A stretch of DNA of 64,000 nt from Oceanimonas baumannii. Its GTDB lineage: Bacteria > Pseudomonadota > Gammaproteobacteria > Enterobacterales > Aeromonadaceae. Below, piece after piece: positions 39,471-49,825 of the stretch (position 1 is its first letter; each line of letters opens with the position of its first letter). The notes beneath the pieces were generated by a model, which did no database searches, had not been told where the DNA came from, and worked only from the letters and a program-made list of their open reading frames with translations. The stretch is taken from assembly GCF_002245495.1 (NCBI RefSeq), contig NZ_NQJF01000003.1, positions 186,001-250,000 on the forward strand. Reading direction: 5' to 3'. A program made the position numbers and the translations under genes.

Positions 39471-39835
39471 ACGTTCTGGTTACGGCTGGCAAAGCGCTCA
39501 ATTTCCACCCCCACCCCGAGGGCGTTGGGCACGGCGGCGGGCTTGGTGAGCCGCACCTTTACCGACAATACCGGAAACTCGGTCAGGATCAGGCGGGCAA
39601 TATGCTCAGCCATGGTTTCTACCAGCTCCACATGATTTTGCTCGGCGTAGGTCGTCACCTTCTGTGACAGCGCAGCATAATCGAGGGCACGGGAAATATC
39701 GTCACCGGCCGCCGCGGGCTGGTTATTAAAACCCATTTCCAGATCAAACCGGATTTTCTGGCGAATACCTTTCTCCCACTCATAAACGCCTATGGTGGTG
39801 AGTACTTCAAGGCCTTGCACAAACACTTTATCCAT
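39467..39835 (-). CDS. folB: Dihydroneopterin aldolase
   Basis: Folate pathway enzyme cleaving dihydroneopterin to 6-hydroxymethyl-dihydropterin. 122 residues; [22 protein letters not shown] is the family N terminus, DYAALSQKV the central block with the tyrosine, and [17 protein letters not shown] carries the pterin-binding Glu. ATG 39835. Divergent from plsY, the usual gammaproteobacterial arrangement. Confidence 0.94.
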   Translation of the reverse strand: MDKVFVQGLEVLTTIGVYEWEKGIRQKIRFDLEMGFNNQPAAAGDDISRALDYAALSQKVTTYAEQNHVELVETMAEHIARLILTEFPVLSVKVRLTKPAAVPNALGVGVEIERFASRNQNV

Positions 39836-39936
39836 TGTCTTCGTCTTCTGTTAAGCTGTAGCTGTCTTTGGCGAACAGGCCCGCAGGCCTTTCCAGGCGC
39901 CATCATAACGGATTGAACCCGGGGTATAAACCGCAC

Positions 39937-40545
39937 ATGACCGCCCTTACGTTGTTCATGATCATTGTGGCTTATCTGGGCGGCTCGGTGTCCAGCGCCG
40001 TACTTATTTCCCGTCTTTACCGCCTGCCGGACCCCCGCACGCATGGCTCCGGTAACCCCGGTGCCACCAATGTGCTGCGCACCGGCAATCGCAGCGCAGC
40101 GGTATGGGTATTACTGCTGGATATTCTTAAGGGCACCCTGCCGGTATATTTAGGCTGGTTTCTTGATATCAGTCCGCTCTATCTGGCGTTTATTGCCATG
40201 GCGGCCTGCCTTGGCCACATGTTTCCGTTATTCTTTCACTTTCGTGGCGGTAAAGGTGTTGCCACCGCTTTAGGTGCCCTGCTGCCGCTGGGCATGGACA
40301 TGGCCGGGCTGTTACTGATTACCTGGCTGGTCAGCCTCGGCCTGTTTGGTTATTCATCGCTGGCATCGCTGATCACCGCCCTGTTTGCTCCCCTGTTTGC
40401 CTACTTCATCAAACCGGAATACACCCTGGCGGTGGCCCTGCTGTCGTGCCTGATTGTGATACGCCACCACCGCAATATCAGCCGGCTTTATCATCACGAA
40501 GAACAGCCCATTATCGACCGCAGCCGGCGCAACCGGGAAGAATAA
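39937..40545 (+). CDS. plsY: Acyl-phosphate glycerol-3-phosphate acyltransferase PlsY
   Basis: Inner-membrane enzyme for the first acylation in phospholipid synthesis. Five-helix protein of 202 residues with the three catalytic loop motifs: [29 protein letters not shown] and [21 protein letters not shown] 39937 begins the first helix. Transcribed rightward between folB and the convergent tsaD. Confidence 0.95.
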   Translation: MTALTLFMIIVAYLGGSVSSAVLISRLYRLPDPRTHGSGNPGATNVLRTGNRSAAVWVLLLDILKGTLPVYLGWFLDISPLYLAFIAMAACLGHMFPLFFHFRGGKGVATALGALLPLGMDMAGLLLITWLVSLGLFGYSSLASLITALFAPLFAYFIKPEYTLAVALLSCLIVIRHHRNISRLYHHEEQPIIDRSRRNREE

Positions 40546-40562
40546 GCCCTTACTGCTCCGGC

Positions 40563-41579
40563 TCAGTCCACCGCCGGCAGTTCATCCAGCGGCCAGCGCG
40601 GCCTGGCACGCACCAGCAACGGCTCGGTCTGGTTGGCCTTCAGCCGTTGCAGACCGGCAAAGGCGATCATGGCGCCGTTATCGGTGCAGTATTCATTGCG
40701 CGGGTAAAACACCTCTCCCTGCAGTGCCGTCATCATGGTTTCCAGCTGCTCGCGCAAGGACACATTGGCACTGACACCGCCGGCGACCACCAGCCGGTTA
40801 AGTCCGGTCTGCTGTAACGCCCGCTTGCATTTGATGGCCAGGGTATCGACTACCGCCTGCTGAAAGGCATGGGCAATATCGGCGCGGGTTTGCTCATCAT
40901 TGCCTTCGGCAGCAATGGTGGTGGCGGTTGCCGTTTTCAGTCCCGAAAAACTGAAATCCAGCCCGGGCCGGTCGGTCATCGGCCGGGGGAACCTGAAACG
41001 CCCGGGCACGCCATTTTCTGCCAGCCTGGCCAGGCGCGGGCCGCCGGGGTAATCGAGCCCCATCAGTTTGGCGGTTTTGTCAAAGGCTTCACCGGCAGCG
41101 TCGTCAATGGACTCACCAAGGATCTCGTAGCGGCCGATGCCGTCCACCCGTACCAGCAGGGTATGGCCTCCCGACACCAGCAGCGCCACAAAAGGAAAGG
41201 CCGGCATGCGTTCTTCCAGCATGGGTGCCAGCAGATGCCCTTCCATATGATGCACCGCCACTGCCGGCTTGCCCCAGGCAAAGGCCAGGCTGCGGCCAAT
41301 GGTGGCCCCCACCAGCAATGCGCCCATCAGGCCCGGGCCGGCGGTGTAGGCCACGCCATCAATATCATCCTGGCTGCAATTGGCTTCTTTCAGCGCAGCC
41401 TCAATCAACGGAATGGTTTTGCGCACATGATCCCGGCTGGCAAGTTCAGGCACCACACCACCGTAATCGGCGTGAAGTTTCACCTGACTGTAAAGCTGAT
41501 GAGAGAGAATGCCGAGCTGGTCGTCATAGATGGCGATGCCGGTTTCATCGCAGGACGTTTCGATGCCTAGTACACGCAT
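40563..41579 (-). CDS. tsaD: tRNA N6-threonylcarbamoyladenosine transferase
   Basis: Catalytic subunit for t6A37 in ANN-decoding tRNAs, works with TsaB/TsaE. ASKHA fold: [14 protein letters not shown] at the N terminus, metal-binding HHMEGH (about residue 110), [10 protein letters not shown] and the C-terminal [10 protein letters not shown]. 338 residues. ATG 41579 is preferred over a TTG two codons upstream by alignment. Divergent from rpsU, as in E. coli. Confidence 0.96.
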   Translation of the reverse strand: MRVLGIETSCDETGIAIYDDQLGILSHQLYSQVKLHADYGGVVPELASRDHVRKTIPLIEAALKEANCSQDDIDGVAYTAGPGLMGALLVGATIGRSLAFAWGKPAVAVHHMEGHLLAPMLEERMPAFPFVALLVSGGHTLLVRVDGIGRYEILGESIDDAAGEAFDKTAKLMGLDYPGGPRLARLAENGVPGRFRFPRPMTDRPGLDFSFSGLKTATATTIAAEGNDEQTRADIAHAFQQAVVDTLAIKCKRALQQTGLNRLVVAGGVSANVSLREQLETMMTALQGEVFYPRNEYCTDNGAMIAFAGLQRLKANQTEPLLVRARPRWPLDELPAVD

Positions 41580-41627
41580 GAGCAAATGAATAACACTGTC
41601 GAAAAATAGACAGCCATGTTACCCTGA

Positions 41628-41969
<342 letters not shown>

Positions 41970-41983
41970 GCGTTGTTGATCTC

Positions 41984-42427
41984 ATGTCTTTGAAAGACCA
42001 GCTGTCAGAACAGCAGAAAAATGCCATGCGCGCCAAAGACAAGGCTCGCCTTGGTACTCTGCGCATGCTGATGGCCGAGATCAAGCAAAAAGAGATCGAC
42101 AGCCGCGAAACCCTGGACGACGACGGCATTATTGTTGTGATCACCAAAATGGTGAAGCAGCGTAAAGATGCCGCTAACCAGTTCGAGCAGGCCGGTCGCC
42201 AGGAGCTGGCCGACGGCGAACGCCAGGAAATTGCGGTGCTGCAGGAATTCCTGCCGCAACCCCTGACCGAAGACGAGCTGGATGCTTTGCTCACGCAGGC
42301 CATCGCCGACACCGGCGCTAACGGCATGCAGGATATGGGCAAGGTGATGGCGGTACTCAAGCCGCAAATCCAGGGCCGTGCAGACATGGGCAAAGTCAGC
42401 GCCATTATCAAAGCCAGATTGGCCTGA
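41984..42427 (+). CDS. yqeY: GatB/YqeY domain protein
   Basis: 147 residues of the YqeY family, related to the tRNA-binding tail domain of GatB. Seen: KNAMRAKDKARLGTLRMLMAEIKQKEID and the C-terminal QDMGKVMAVLKPQIQGRADM. Function unproven; it may bind tRNA. In E. coli rpsU is followed directly by dnaG; an inserted yqeY is common in other gammaproteobacteria. Fourteen bases after rpsU. Confidence 0.92.
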   Translation: MSLKDQLSEQQKNAMRAKDKARLGTLRMLMAEIKQKEIDSRETLDDDGIIVVITKMVKQRKDAANQFEQAGRQELADGERQEIAVLQEFLPQPLTEDELDALLTQAIADTGANGMQDMGKVMAVLKPQIQGRADMGKVSAIIKARLA

Positions 42428-42452
42428 ATAATCGCCGCTGAACTGCCAACGG

Positions 42453-42486
42453 GCCGTGCTTCGCGAGAATGCACGGCTTTGTTTTT
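42453..42486 (+). terminator. Attenuating terminator between yqeY and dnaG
   Basis: Stem GCCGTGC/GCACGGC (42453-42459 with 42471-42477) and T-rich tail. The E. coli rpsU-dnaG gap also has a terminator that lowers primase output relative to S21. Confidence 0.75.
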
Positions 42487-42503
42487 TGCTTTAACGGTGA
42501 ATC

Positions 42504-44282
42504 ATGGCTGGCAGAATCCCCCAACAATTTATTGACGACCTCCTCGCCCGTACCGACATTGTCGATCTTATCGACCAGCGGGTAAGGCTCAAGAAAGCCG
42601 GCAAGAACTATCAGGCCTGCTGCCCTTTTCATAACGAAAAAAGCCCGTCCTTTACGGTAAGCCCGGATAAACAGTTCTATCACTGCTTCGGTTGTGGTGC
42701 CCACGGCACAGCCCTTGGTTTTTTGATGGAATATGACGGTCTGGAGTTTCTCGACGCCATCGATGAAATGGCCGCGATGCACGGTCTCACCGTTCCCCGG
42801 GAAAACACCGGCACCAGCTCGCCTCAGCAACAAGCGGCAGCCCGGGCCGAGCGCCAGGATCTGTACGGCCTGCTTAACGACATTAACCGTTTCTACCAGC
42901 AACAGCTGCGTAATGCACCGGCAGCCATTGATTACCTCAAGGGCCGGGGGCTGAGCGGCGAAGTGGTCAAACAGTTCGGGATTGGTTATGTGCCGGATCA
43001 GTGGGACAGCGTAAAATGCCGCTACGCCAAAAACCGCGACACCGAACGCCAGCTGATCGATGGTGGCATGCTGCTGCAAAATGATAACGGCCGGGTTTAT
43101 GACCGTTTTCGTGATCGCATCATGTTTCCTATCCGGGACAGACGCGGCCGTACCATCGGTTTTGGTGGCCGGGTACTGGGTGACGGTACCCCCAAATACC
43201 TCAACTCGCCGGAAACTCCCGTGTTTCACAAAGGGCGGGAGCTCTATGGCCTTTATGAAGTGCGCCAGACCCACCGCAATCCGGAGCGGGTACTGGTGGT
43301 GGAAGGCTACATGGATGTGGTGGCCCTGGCCCAGTACGGCATCGACTATGCCGTGGCCAGCCTTGGCACCTCCACCACCAGCGATCAGCTGCAGTTGCTG
43401 TATCGTACCACCCGGGAAGTGATCTGCTGCTACGACGGCGATCGTGCCGGCCGTGAAGCCGCCTGGCGGGCACTGGAAAACGCCCTGCCACTGATGCAGG
43501 ACGGCCGCAGCCTGCGCTTTGTGTTTTTACCCGACGGTGAAGATCCCGACAGCCTGGTGCGCACGCAGGGCAAGCCGGTCTTTGAGCAGCTGCTGGATAA
43601 TGCCCAGGACTTTGGCGACTTTTTGTTTGAACGTCTGGCACAGGACAGCATGGAAGGGGATGCCGGTCAGCACGAGCTGGCCCACAAGGCCGCCGAGGCC
43701 ATTATGCGGGTGCCCGAAGGCTTTACCCGGGAAGGGCTGGTAACCCGGCTGTCACGCCAGCTTAACTGGGGTGAAAACGAACGCCGGGTTAAAGAGCTGT
43801 TTCAGCGCCTGAAGCCCGCAGAAAGTCAGGACAAGCCGGCCGCCAAACGGCCGCAAAAACTAAAGCTCACGCCACTTCGACGGGCCATTGCCCTTGTGCT
43901 ACAATATCCGGCTGCCGCAGCCCGACTGCCGGAAATGCCGGCGCTGGAAGAGCTTTCGCTTCCGGGTATGGAGCTGCTGCTGGCCCTGCTGGCCATGGTG
44001 CGCGAGCACCCCCGGATGAGTACCGCCCAGTTGCTGGAGCACTGGCGGGGACATGCCTCTGAACCGGCTCTGTCACGGCTGGCCATGGCGGAAGATGCCT
44101 TTGCCGGTGACAACATTGAGCAGGAATTGCAGGACATTTTCGTTGTACTGATCAACGAGTATCTGGCCAGACGCATTGAGTTGCTGCAGCAAAAAAGCAG
44201 CACGCGCGAAGGGCTGACGCCATCAGAAAAACAGGAATTACTGCTGCTGCTGACAGAAAGCAAAGGCGGCACGGTCTTATAA
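42504..44282 (+). CDS. dnaG: DNA primase
   Basis: Makes RNA primers at replication forks. N-terminal zinc-binding domain CCPFHNEKSPSF...HCFGCGAHG (residues 37-70), RNA polymerase domain with TOPRIM motif VVEGYMDVVAL and CYDGDRAGREAAW (about 270-330), and a C-terminal DnaB-binding helical domain from about residue 450. 592 residues. ATG 42504. Confidence 0.97.
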   Translation: MAGRIPQQFIDDLLARTDIVDLIDQRVRLKKAGKNYQACCPFHNEKSPSFTVSPDKQFYHCFGCGAHGTALGFLMEYDGLEFLDAIDEMAAMHGLTVPRENTGTSSPQQQAAARAERQDLYGLLNDINRFYQQQLRNAPAAIDYLKGRGLSGEVVKQFGIGYVPDQWDSVKCRYAKNRDTERQLIDGGMLLQNDNGRVYDRFRDRIMFPIRDRRGRTIGFGGRVLGDGTPKYLNSPETPVFHKGRELYGLYEVRQTHRNPERVLVVEGYMDVVALAQYGIDYAVASLGTSTTSDQLQLLYRTTREVICCYDGDRAGREAAWRALENALPLMQDGRSLRFVFLPDGEDPDSLVRTQGKPVFEQLLDNAQDFGDFLFERLAQDSMEGDAGQHELAHKAAEAIMRVPEGFTREGLVTRLSRQLNWGENERRVKELFQRLKPAESQDKPAAKRPQKLKLTPLRRAIALVLQYPAAAARLPEMPALEELSLPGMELLLALLAMVREHPRMSTAQLLEHWRGHASEPALSRLAMAEDAFAGDNIEQELQDIFVVLINEYLARRIELLQQKSSTREGLTPSEKQELLLLLTESKGGTVL

Positions 44283-44404
44283 TTGAAAAACGGGCAATGC
44301 GCCCCAAGATTGTAATAAAGGCCCGGTGTACGGGTAAATGAAATAACCAATGCAGGCTGCAGCACGCTCCGCTCAAGGGCGAGGTGTTGGCAAGCACGGA
44401 CCAG

Positions 44405-44434
44405 TTAGCCAGATTGGTCAAATTTTGTTATAAT
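44405..44434 (+). promoter_or_regulatory. Probable internal promoter of rpoD
   Basis: Consensus -10 TATAAT (44429-44434) preceded by TG at the extended position region and a weak -35 TTAGCC (44405-44410, 18-bp spacer), 75 bp before rpoD. E. coli rpoD also has its own promoters near the end of dnaG. Confidence 0.6.
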
Positions 44435-44509
44435 CGGCTACTTGCGCGCCAGAAATTAAGCGCCCCGGTAACCACACCCTCTCTTGCAACATCTAACCGG
44501 ACGAGTTCT

Positions 44510-46360
44510 ATGGAGCAAACCCCGCAGTCACAGCTTAAGCTTCTCGTTGCCAAAGGTAAAGAACAGGGCTACCTGACTTACGCTGAGGTAAATGATCATC
44601 TTCCTCAGGATATTGTCGACTCCGATCAGATCGAAGACATCATCCAGATGATCAACGACATGGGCATTCAGGTGGTGGAAAACGCCCCTGATGCCGATGA
44701 TCTTATGATGTCGGAAACCAACACCGACGAAGACGCCGCCGAGGCCGCCGCTCAGGCTCTGGCGTCTGTTGAATCTGAAATTGGCCGTACCACCGACCCG
44801 GTGCGCATGTACATGCGTGAAATGGGTACCGTGGAGCTGCTTACCCGCGAAGGCGAAATCGACATCGCCAAACGCATAGAAGACGGCATCAACCAGGTAC
44901 AGAGCTCGGTCTCCGAGTATCCCGAGACCATCACCTCGCTGCTGGATCAGTTCGACCGCTTTGAAGCCGGCGATATCAAGCTGAGCGATATTATTTCCGG
45001 CTTTCTCGACCTCGATGAGGCCGAAAACGCCGCCCCCACCGCCACACACATTGGCTCGGAGCTGAGCGACAAAGACCTCGACGACGAAGATGACGAGGAT
45101 GAAGATGAAGACGGGGACGGAGACGACGACGAATCTGAAGCCGACACTGGTCCGGATCCGGAAGTGGCCCGGGAAAAATTCGGCCTGCTGCGCGAGCAGT
45201 ATGAGCTGGTAAGAAGCACCATTGAAGCCAAGGGCCGCACTTCCAAAGAAGCGGCCGAGCAAATCGCTGCCCTGGCCGATCTGTTCCGTCAGTTCCGTCT
45301 GGTGCCAAAGCAGTTCGATCGTCTGGTTAACGCCATGCGCGACATGATGGAACGGGTCCGGGTGCAGGAACGTATCATCATGAAGCTCTGCGTTGAGCAG
45401 TGCAAAATGCCCAAAAAGACCTTCGTGCAGGCGTTTGCCCATCATGAAAGTGAGCAGGCTTGGTTCGAAGCTCAGCTGGCCGCAGGCAAAACCTGGTCTT
45501 CCCGCCTGCAGGAAGTAGCGGAAGACGTACAGCGCGCGATCAGCAAGCTCAAGGTGGTGGAAGATGAAACCGGTCTGACCATTTCTCAGATCAAGGACAT
45601 CAACCGCCGCATGAGCATTGGTGAGGCCAAGGCCCGCCGCGCCAAGAAAGAAATGGTGGAAGCCAACCTGCGTCTGGTTATCTCCATTGCCAAGAAGTAC
45701 ACCAACCGTGGTCTGCAGTTCCTTGACCTGATCCAGGAAGGCAACATCGGCCTGATGAAGGCGGTCGACAAGTTCGAATATCGCCGCGGTTACAAGTTCT
45801 CGACCTACGCTACCTGGTGGATCCGTCAGGCCATTACCCGCTCCATTGCGGATCAGGCCCGGACTATCCGTATTCCGGTACACATGATTGAGACCATTAA
45901 CAAGCTGAACCGGATTTCCCGCCAGATGCTGCAGGAAATGGGCCGCGAACCCACCCCGGAAGAGCTGGCACACCGCATGGCCATGCCGGAAGACAAGATC
46001 CGCAAGGTGCTGAAAATTGCCAAAGAGCCGATCTCGATGGAAACCCCCATCGGTGACGACGAAGATTCGCATCTGGGCGATTTTATCGAGGACACCACGC
46101 TCTCGCTGCCGGCGGATTCCGCCACCAGCGAGAGCCTGCGTAACGCCACCCACGACGTGCTGGCCGGCCTTACCGCCCGTGAAGCCAAGGTACTGCGCAT
46201 GCGCTTTGGTATCGATATGAACACCGACCACACCCTTGAGGAAGTGGGCAAGCAGTTCGACGTTACCCGTGAGCGTATTCGCCAGATTGAAGCCAAGGCA
46301 CTGCGTAAACTGCGCCACCCCAGCCGTTCTGAAGTGCTGCGCAGCTTCCTCGACGAATAA
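44510..46360 (+). CDS. rpoD: RNA polymerase sigma-70 factor RpoD
   Basis: Housekeeping sigma factor, 616 residues. Region 1.1 at the N terminus; region 1.2 [21 protein letters not shown]; a non-conserved insert with a run of Asp/Glu (about 190-215); region 2 [20 protein letters not shown] and [20 protein letters not shown]; region 3; region 4 [20 protein letters not shown] with the -35 recognition helix. ATG 44510 matches the E. coli MEQNPQSQLK start. Ends the operon at a strong terminator. Confidence 0.98.
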   Translation: MEQTPQSQLKLLVAKGKEQGYLTYAEVNDHLPQDIVDSDQIEDIIQMINDMGIQVVENAPDADDLMMSETNTDEDAAEAAAQALASVESEIGRTTDPVRMYMREMGTVELLTREGEIDIAKRIEDGINQVQSSVSEYPETITSLLDQFDRFEAGDIKLSDIISGFLDLDEAENAAPTATHIGSELSDKDLDDEDDEDEDEDGDGDDDESEADTGPDPEVAREKFGLLREQYELVRSTIEAKGRTSKEAAEQIAALADLFRQFRLVPKQFDRLVNAMRDMMERVRVQERIIMKLCVEQCKMPKKTFVQAFAHHESEQAWFEAQLAAGKTWSSRLQEVAEDVQRAISKLKVVEDETGLTISQIKDINRRMSIGEAKARRAKKEMVEANLRLVISIAKKYTNRGLQFLDLIQEGNIGLMKAVDKFEYRRGYKFSTYATWWIRQAITRSIADQARTIRIPVHMIETINKLNRISRQMLQEMGREPTPEELAHRMAMPEDKIRKVLKIAKEPISMETPIGDDEDSHLGDFIEDTTLSLPADSATSESLRNATHDVLAGLTAREAKVLRMRFGIDMNTDHTLEEVGKQFDVTRERIRQIEAKALRKLRHPSRSEVLRSFLDE

Positions 46361-46380
46361 GCACTGCCACCGTTAAATAC

Positions 46381-46407
46381 AAAGGGCGCCTGAGCGCCCT
46401 TTTTTAT
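46381..46407 (+). terminator. Intrinsic terminator of rpoD
   Basis: Stem AAAGGGCGC/GCGCCCTTT (46381-46389 with 46394-46402) with a CTGA loop and T run. The 170 bp after it, up to the tRNA gene, hold nothing I can identify. Confidence 0.92.
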
Positions 46408-46574
46408 TTTCTGCTCTGCAAATAACTCATCTGCGGACCGAGATTCACAAAGTCCATTCAGCACAAGGCACCCCGCAGCATCCCCCTGGCTCCAACCGCT
46501 TAAAAATCAATCGGCTAAGCCACCACCCCGGCTGGACAGGCCCCCACCCGTTCCCCTATAATCAGCCCACTTTT

Positions 46575-46651
46575 GGCCCCTTAGCTCAGTTGGTTAGAGC
46601 ACACGACTCATAATCGTTAGGTCCCCAGTTCAAGTCTGGGAGGGGCCACCA
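46575..46651 (+). tRNA. ileX: tRNA-Ile2 (CAU anticodon, lysidine type)
   Basis: 77 nt with CCA. The acceptor GGCCCCT/AGGGGCC matches E. coli ileX rather than elongator or initiator tRNA-Met, so CAT (46609-46611) should be modified to lysidine-CAU by TilS and read AUA. E. coli also has ileX near rpoD. The 3' half, from the anticodon loop on, is repeated at 59024 and was supplied by the integrated element. Confidence 0.93.
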
Positions 46652-46653
46652 TA
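46606..46653 (+). repeat. attL core
   Basis: 48-bp repeat identical to 59024-59071. It starts at the edge of the anticodon loop, the usual crossover place of tRNA-targeting tyrosine integrases. Similarity continues through the tRNA terminator with small indels. Confidence 0.92.
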
Positions 46654-46659
46654 TAGCAA

Positions 46660-46694
46660 GGGTTAGCAGGTTAAGAGCCGCTAACCCTTTTTTT
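46660..46694 (+). terminator. Terminator of tRNA-Ile2 (element-borne copy)
   Basis: GGGTTAGC (46660-46667) pairs with GCTAACCC (46680-46687), then seven Ts. A near copy follows attR at 59080. Confidence 0.85.
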
Positions 46695-46695
46695 C

Positions 46696-46717
46696 TGTGC
46701 CGCCTATGTGCCGCTTT
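46696..46717 (+). repeat. Arm-type integrase site, left end
   Basis: A 22-bp sequence made of two TGTGCCGC units 11 bp apart. It is exactly repeated twice next to the integrase at the right end (58864 and 58895). Clusters of short direct repeats on both sides of att cores are typical integrase arm-binding sites. Confidence 0.75.
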
Positions 46718-47366
46718 GCAGCGGGATAGCCAAGGAAACAAAACAGCCCGATTCACCAGGGCGAAACGCTCCATCATGGCCAGCGCCAGCACCACCTATC
46801 CCCCAACCAATCAACCAATTTGCGGATCACCGCAAATTGGTAACGCCCAAACCCGCGCCTAAAGTGGCAGCCTCTACCGCAAGCCCTCGCCCTACCTACT
46901 CTGTAAATCCGCGCCCTATTCGGCGTCCCCTCATTGCTGGCGCTCGCTCCTGGGTAAATACCTCAAGGCCGGAAAACCGGCTTTGACCGGCGCTATGTTG
47001 CGCCCGTTGGTGTTACCGGGTCTGGCGGCTACCGTGGCGGGTGGTGTAGCGGGTAACGCATCGCGACCACCAGCAAACCCGCGCCAGCTCTGCCCCGCAA
47101 GACGTCGCCAGGGTGGCGGGTGGTGTGGCGGTTGCCGTGCTAGGGTCTTGCCTGGCCACAGAGCGGCAGCCCCTGGGGAGTCTGGCCACTGGCTGGCCCG
47201 GTCGCGTCTCCGCTAAGTCGCCGGGCCGTTTGTCGTTTCTGACAAAACCCTTTGTCGTTTCTAACAAGAAAGCGCACCTATCCGGCAGCCTTTGGGGATC
47301 AGCTTGGCGGCTGGCGCTTTGCCCTGGTAGCCGTGCCCGGCGCTGGACCGGATTGGTTTAATATCT
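46718..47366. other. Non-coding left end of the element
   Basis: No convincing gene. It holds a 12-bp-stem hairpin ACCAATTTGCGG-ATCA-CCGCAAATTGGT (46814-46841) and a pair of 17-bp direct repeats TTTGTCGTTTCTRACAA at 47229-47245 and 47251-47267 (22-bp period, one mismatch), the first of which contains TTGTC/GACAA arms. Open frames here are short, overlapping and lack ribosome binding sites. Confidence 0.6.
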
Positions 47367-47939
47367 TTACCGCATGATATCTTGAATTTTCTCGAGAGGA
47401 AGGTTCGACCACTCTAGCCCCTTCCTGACAAATAATTTCTCATCATATTCAGATGGGAAACAGAACTTTTCTTTATGAACATTTAACACATAGAGGATGT
47501 AATAAAGCTCCGCACAAGCATGAATAATAAATATAATCTTTTGATGGTGCTTGGCCGCAAAGTAAACGTCAGGAGGATTGTTGATGAAGAGCTCTCCTAT
47601 CACATCAAGGCGTTCGTGAAGGGCTTTTACTAGTGTTGGAATTCTTTTCATCATCCTTCTTTCCTCTGGCTCCATGTATCCAGCACAGTATTGAACTAAA
47701 GAGTTAAAAGCCCAATCATGGAAATCCATTTTCAACCGGATGTTTTTAACCTCTGTACATCTGTAAATACTTGAATAGCTGAGCAATAAATCTTTCACAT
47801 TGTGGGTTAAATCTGAGACATCTAGATACAGATAGTCTTTAGCTTTTGAAACTCTCCTTTGCTCCAACCGCCAAGATAGCGAGTACCCTAAAGCAGCCCC
47901 AAAAGCGGCACTTAACAACGATATTATCCAGTCAGGCAT
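47367..47939 (-). CDS. Unidentified N-terminally anchored membrane protein (cargo)
   Basis: 190 residues: one N-terminal membrane helix (WIISLLSAAFGAALGYSLSW) followed by a basic stretch and a helical cytoplasmic domain, with no recognisable motif. ATG 47939 has GAGG nine bases upstream; the longer frame to 48047 has none. The gene is clearly richer in A+T than everything around it, which points to separate acquisition. Isolated between two non-coding stretches, as cargo or defence genes in satellites often are. Function unknown. Confidence 0.75.
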   Translation of the reverse strand: MPDWIISLLSAAFGAALGYSLSWRLEQRRVSKAKDYLYLDVSDLTHNVKDLLLSYSSIYRCTEVKNIRLKMDFHDWAFNSLVQYCAGYMEPEERRMMKRIPTLVKALHERLDVIGELFINNPPDVYFAAKHHQKIIFIIHACAELYYILYVLNVHKEKFCFPSEYDEKLFVRKGLEWSNLPLEKIQDIMR

Positions 47940-49221
47940 ATCTACCTCATCTTTTTTAAGATGATAGTAACCCGCCGTTGGCCTTCTGAATACTCGCACC
48001 GTATCAGTTAATGGGGGCTGCCTGACTACCGCCAATGTCCTTTTCAACGTTATCCCGTTCAGCTTTAAACTTGGCGGTCTGTTCTTTGATGCCTCTCATG
48101 TCGGTGCGATAGCCTGAATTATCCACAACAAGTCAGAAAAACAGCTGTGATAGGTGCTGGACCGTTTGGGTGAGCCTGCCCGGCTGTACATTTCGCGGGT
48201 CCTTGCTGGCGCGGTTCGTCAGTCCGCGGGGGCGCAGACGCGCGGATCTTGGCTGATTTTCGGGGCTCTTGGGTCGGCAGCAGCACAGGGGGTAAACCCT
48301 CACGGGTTGCGCCTTTGAGGGTGCCGACGGTGTTGATCGGTTACGGTTGCTGCCGCACCAGGTGCCAGCCGTTCGCGGGTACCGGGGTTGTTGTTTGCCA
48401 GCGCCAGCCAGGGGCACTGCGTCCACCTCAGTGACCAGCCCAGCGGCCAGCCCGCCCACGTTGAAAGCCTTGCCCCTTATGGGCTGCGCGGCTCTGTCCC
48501 TGCCGGGCTCGTCCATCCCCGCGACCGGCCCAGCGCCCACACCTTGCGGCCAAAGAACAACAACAACCACGCCCTGTAAATTTTCGTAAATGGCGGAAAT
48601 CCGCGCCTCTGCGTACCCGTAACAGAGTGCCCCCTCGGGAGTACCTTTTTGTTTCGGGGCGGCGGGTCTGCCGGTGGCCAGCGGTGGCGACCGTGGGTGT
48701 CGCCTCGTCATGCCTTGCCGGTCATGCTCATACGCTCAAGGTTAACCCGGGTGGATATCGTAACCACTCAGCCGGGCCACCAGGCGAACGGGGCAGGTGA
48801 TCACCAGCAACCGGGCAGACTCAACCGCGCACAACCTCCCCGTTGATCGCTAACTGCCGGGAATGCGACCGGGTGCCGGGCAGCACTGCGCCAGCTCGCC
48901 GATCGCCGGAAAAAATTCCCTTATTTCTCGCGCATAAAAAAACACTTGAGGGCGCGGTGTCCGGCCTATGAGGCTCCAGCGATTTACCCACCCCCGGGGC
49001 TGGCCAGCTCCCGGCCAAAGGTTCCCGGTTTCGGGTAATGTTTCCCTGTTTCGGGGAAAGGTGAGCGCACCACAAGCGCACCAGGGTAAAGGTTGCCGTT
49101 TCAGCTAATGGTTAGCTGGTTTGGCTAATGTGGTGAACGGCCGAGTTTTCGGCGGTTGGCAAGGTGTCACCATATGGTCATGGCTAACGCCCGCACATCT
49201 GCGCCGGTTGTCCTTTACCGA
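47940..49221. other. 1.3-kb stretch without a convincing gene
   Basis: Only overlapping frames without ribosome binding sites, e.g. a 192-codon minus frame 48133-48711 of unusual composition. Four related units of the form GTTTC(A/G)G-TAATG recur at about 49026-49040, 49046-49060, 49096-49110 and 49116-49130, each 15 bp. I see no other structure. Confidence 0.55.
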
Positions 49222-49722
49222 TTACACTAGGCTCGGATATTGATAATGGCGGCCATGCGCAGCTCCAGCGGCCGGCTGGTGTCGTTGTAGGGAAACACCA
49301 TCGACATATTCCCCCGCGGCGATAAAGCCCTGGGCCCGTTGGGTCCAGCGCGGCCGAATAAACAGCCACTCGCCCTTTCGCCATTCAATGTCGCCGCCGC
49401 CAAACCAGCCCGCCGCCGGGGCCGGCTTGCCGTTCTTGGCGGCATGCAGGGCCTGGTGCTCGTAGTCGATCAGCAGGTCCTGGCCCAGTGCCTGGGCGCG
49501 GGCAATCCGCCCGGCGGCAATGTCGCCGTCGAGCAGCCAGTGGCCGCCGGGCACATCAAAGGGCCGGCCGTCGCGGGCCTTGAAACGCCCGGCCGGCAGC
49601 AACTGGTGCCAGCCGTCCTGGCTGTCGGCCAGCTCGGCGGTAAGAATAGCCAGGCGCTCGGGCCGCCCGTCGGTCAGCACGGCCAGGGGCGCAGGGGGTG
49701 AGAAAACGGATACGATGTTCAT
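49222..49722 (-). pseudogene. Truncated, frameshifted Mu-type phage protease
   Basis: The N-terminal part (166 codons) matches Mu gpI-like head maturation proteases: WHQLLPAGRFKARDGRPFD, LLIDYEHQALHAAKNGKPAP and GWFGGGDIEW. After QGFIAAGEY the family continuation (FPYNDTSRPLELRMAAI) is found in another frame, so a frameshift lies near 49300, and the rest of the gene is missing. It is a fragment of a Mu-like prophage gene, presumably non-functional. Confidence 0.75.
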
Positions 49723-49776
49723 GCCGCCAGTATCGGCGGCAGGGGGAATCAGGCGGGTTTATTGGGGCGCAAAGAA

Positions 49777-49800
49777 AAAGCCACCCGGGCGGGTGGCTTT
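49777..49800 (-). terminator. Intrinsic terminator of the two-gene cargo unit
   Basis: AAAGCCACCC/GGGTGGCTTT stem with a four-base loop; on the minus strand it is followed by TTTTTCTTT. It closes the leftward 51235-49826 pair. Confidence 0.82.
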
Positions 49801-49825
49801 CTTCAGGCAAACAACAGATGGCACA

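Noticed and set aside
44528-46318. 596-codon open frame antisense to rpoD
   Set aside because: Shadow of the strongly conserved rpoD gene; no start signal and no family resemblance.
46575-46651. tRNA-Met by its CAT anticodon
   Set aside because: The acceptor stem and body match tRNA-Ile2 (ileX), also found by rpoD in E. coli; elongator tRNA-Met has a different acceptor stem.
47013-47361. Short overlapping frames near the left end of the element
   Set aside because: Mutually overlapping on both strands, rich in Arg/Pro/Gly as expected for translated GC-rich non-coding DNA, with no start signals.
48133-48711. 192-codon minus-strand gene in the element
   Set aside because: No ribosome binding site, low-complexity Pro/Arg-rich composition and overlap with other equally open frames.
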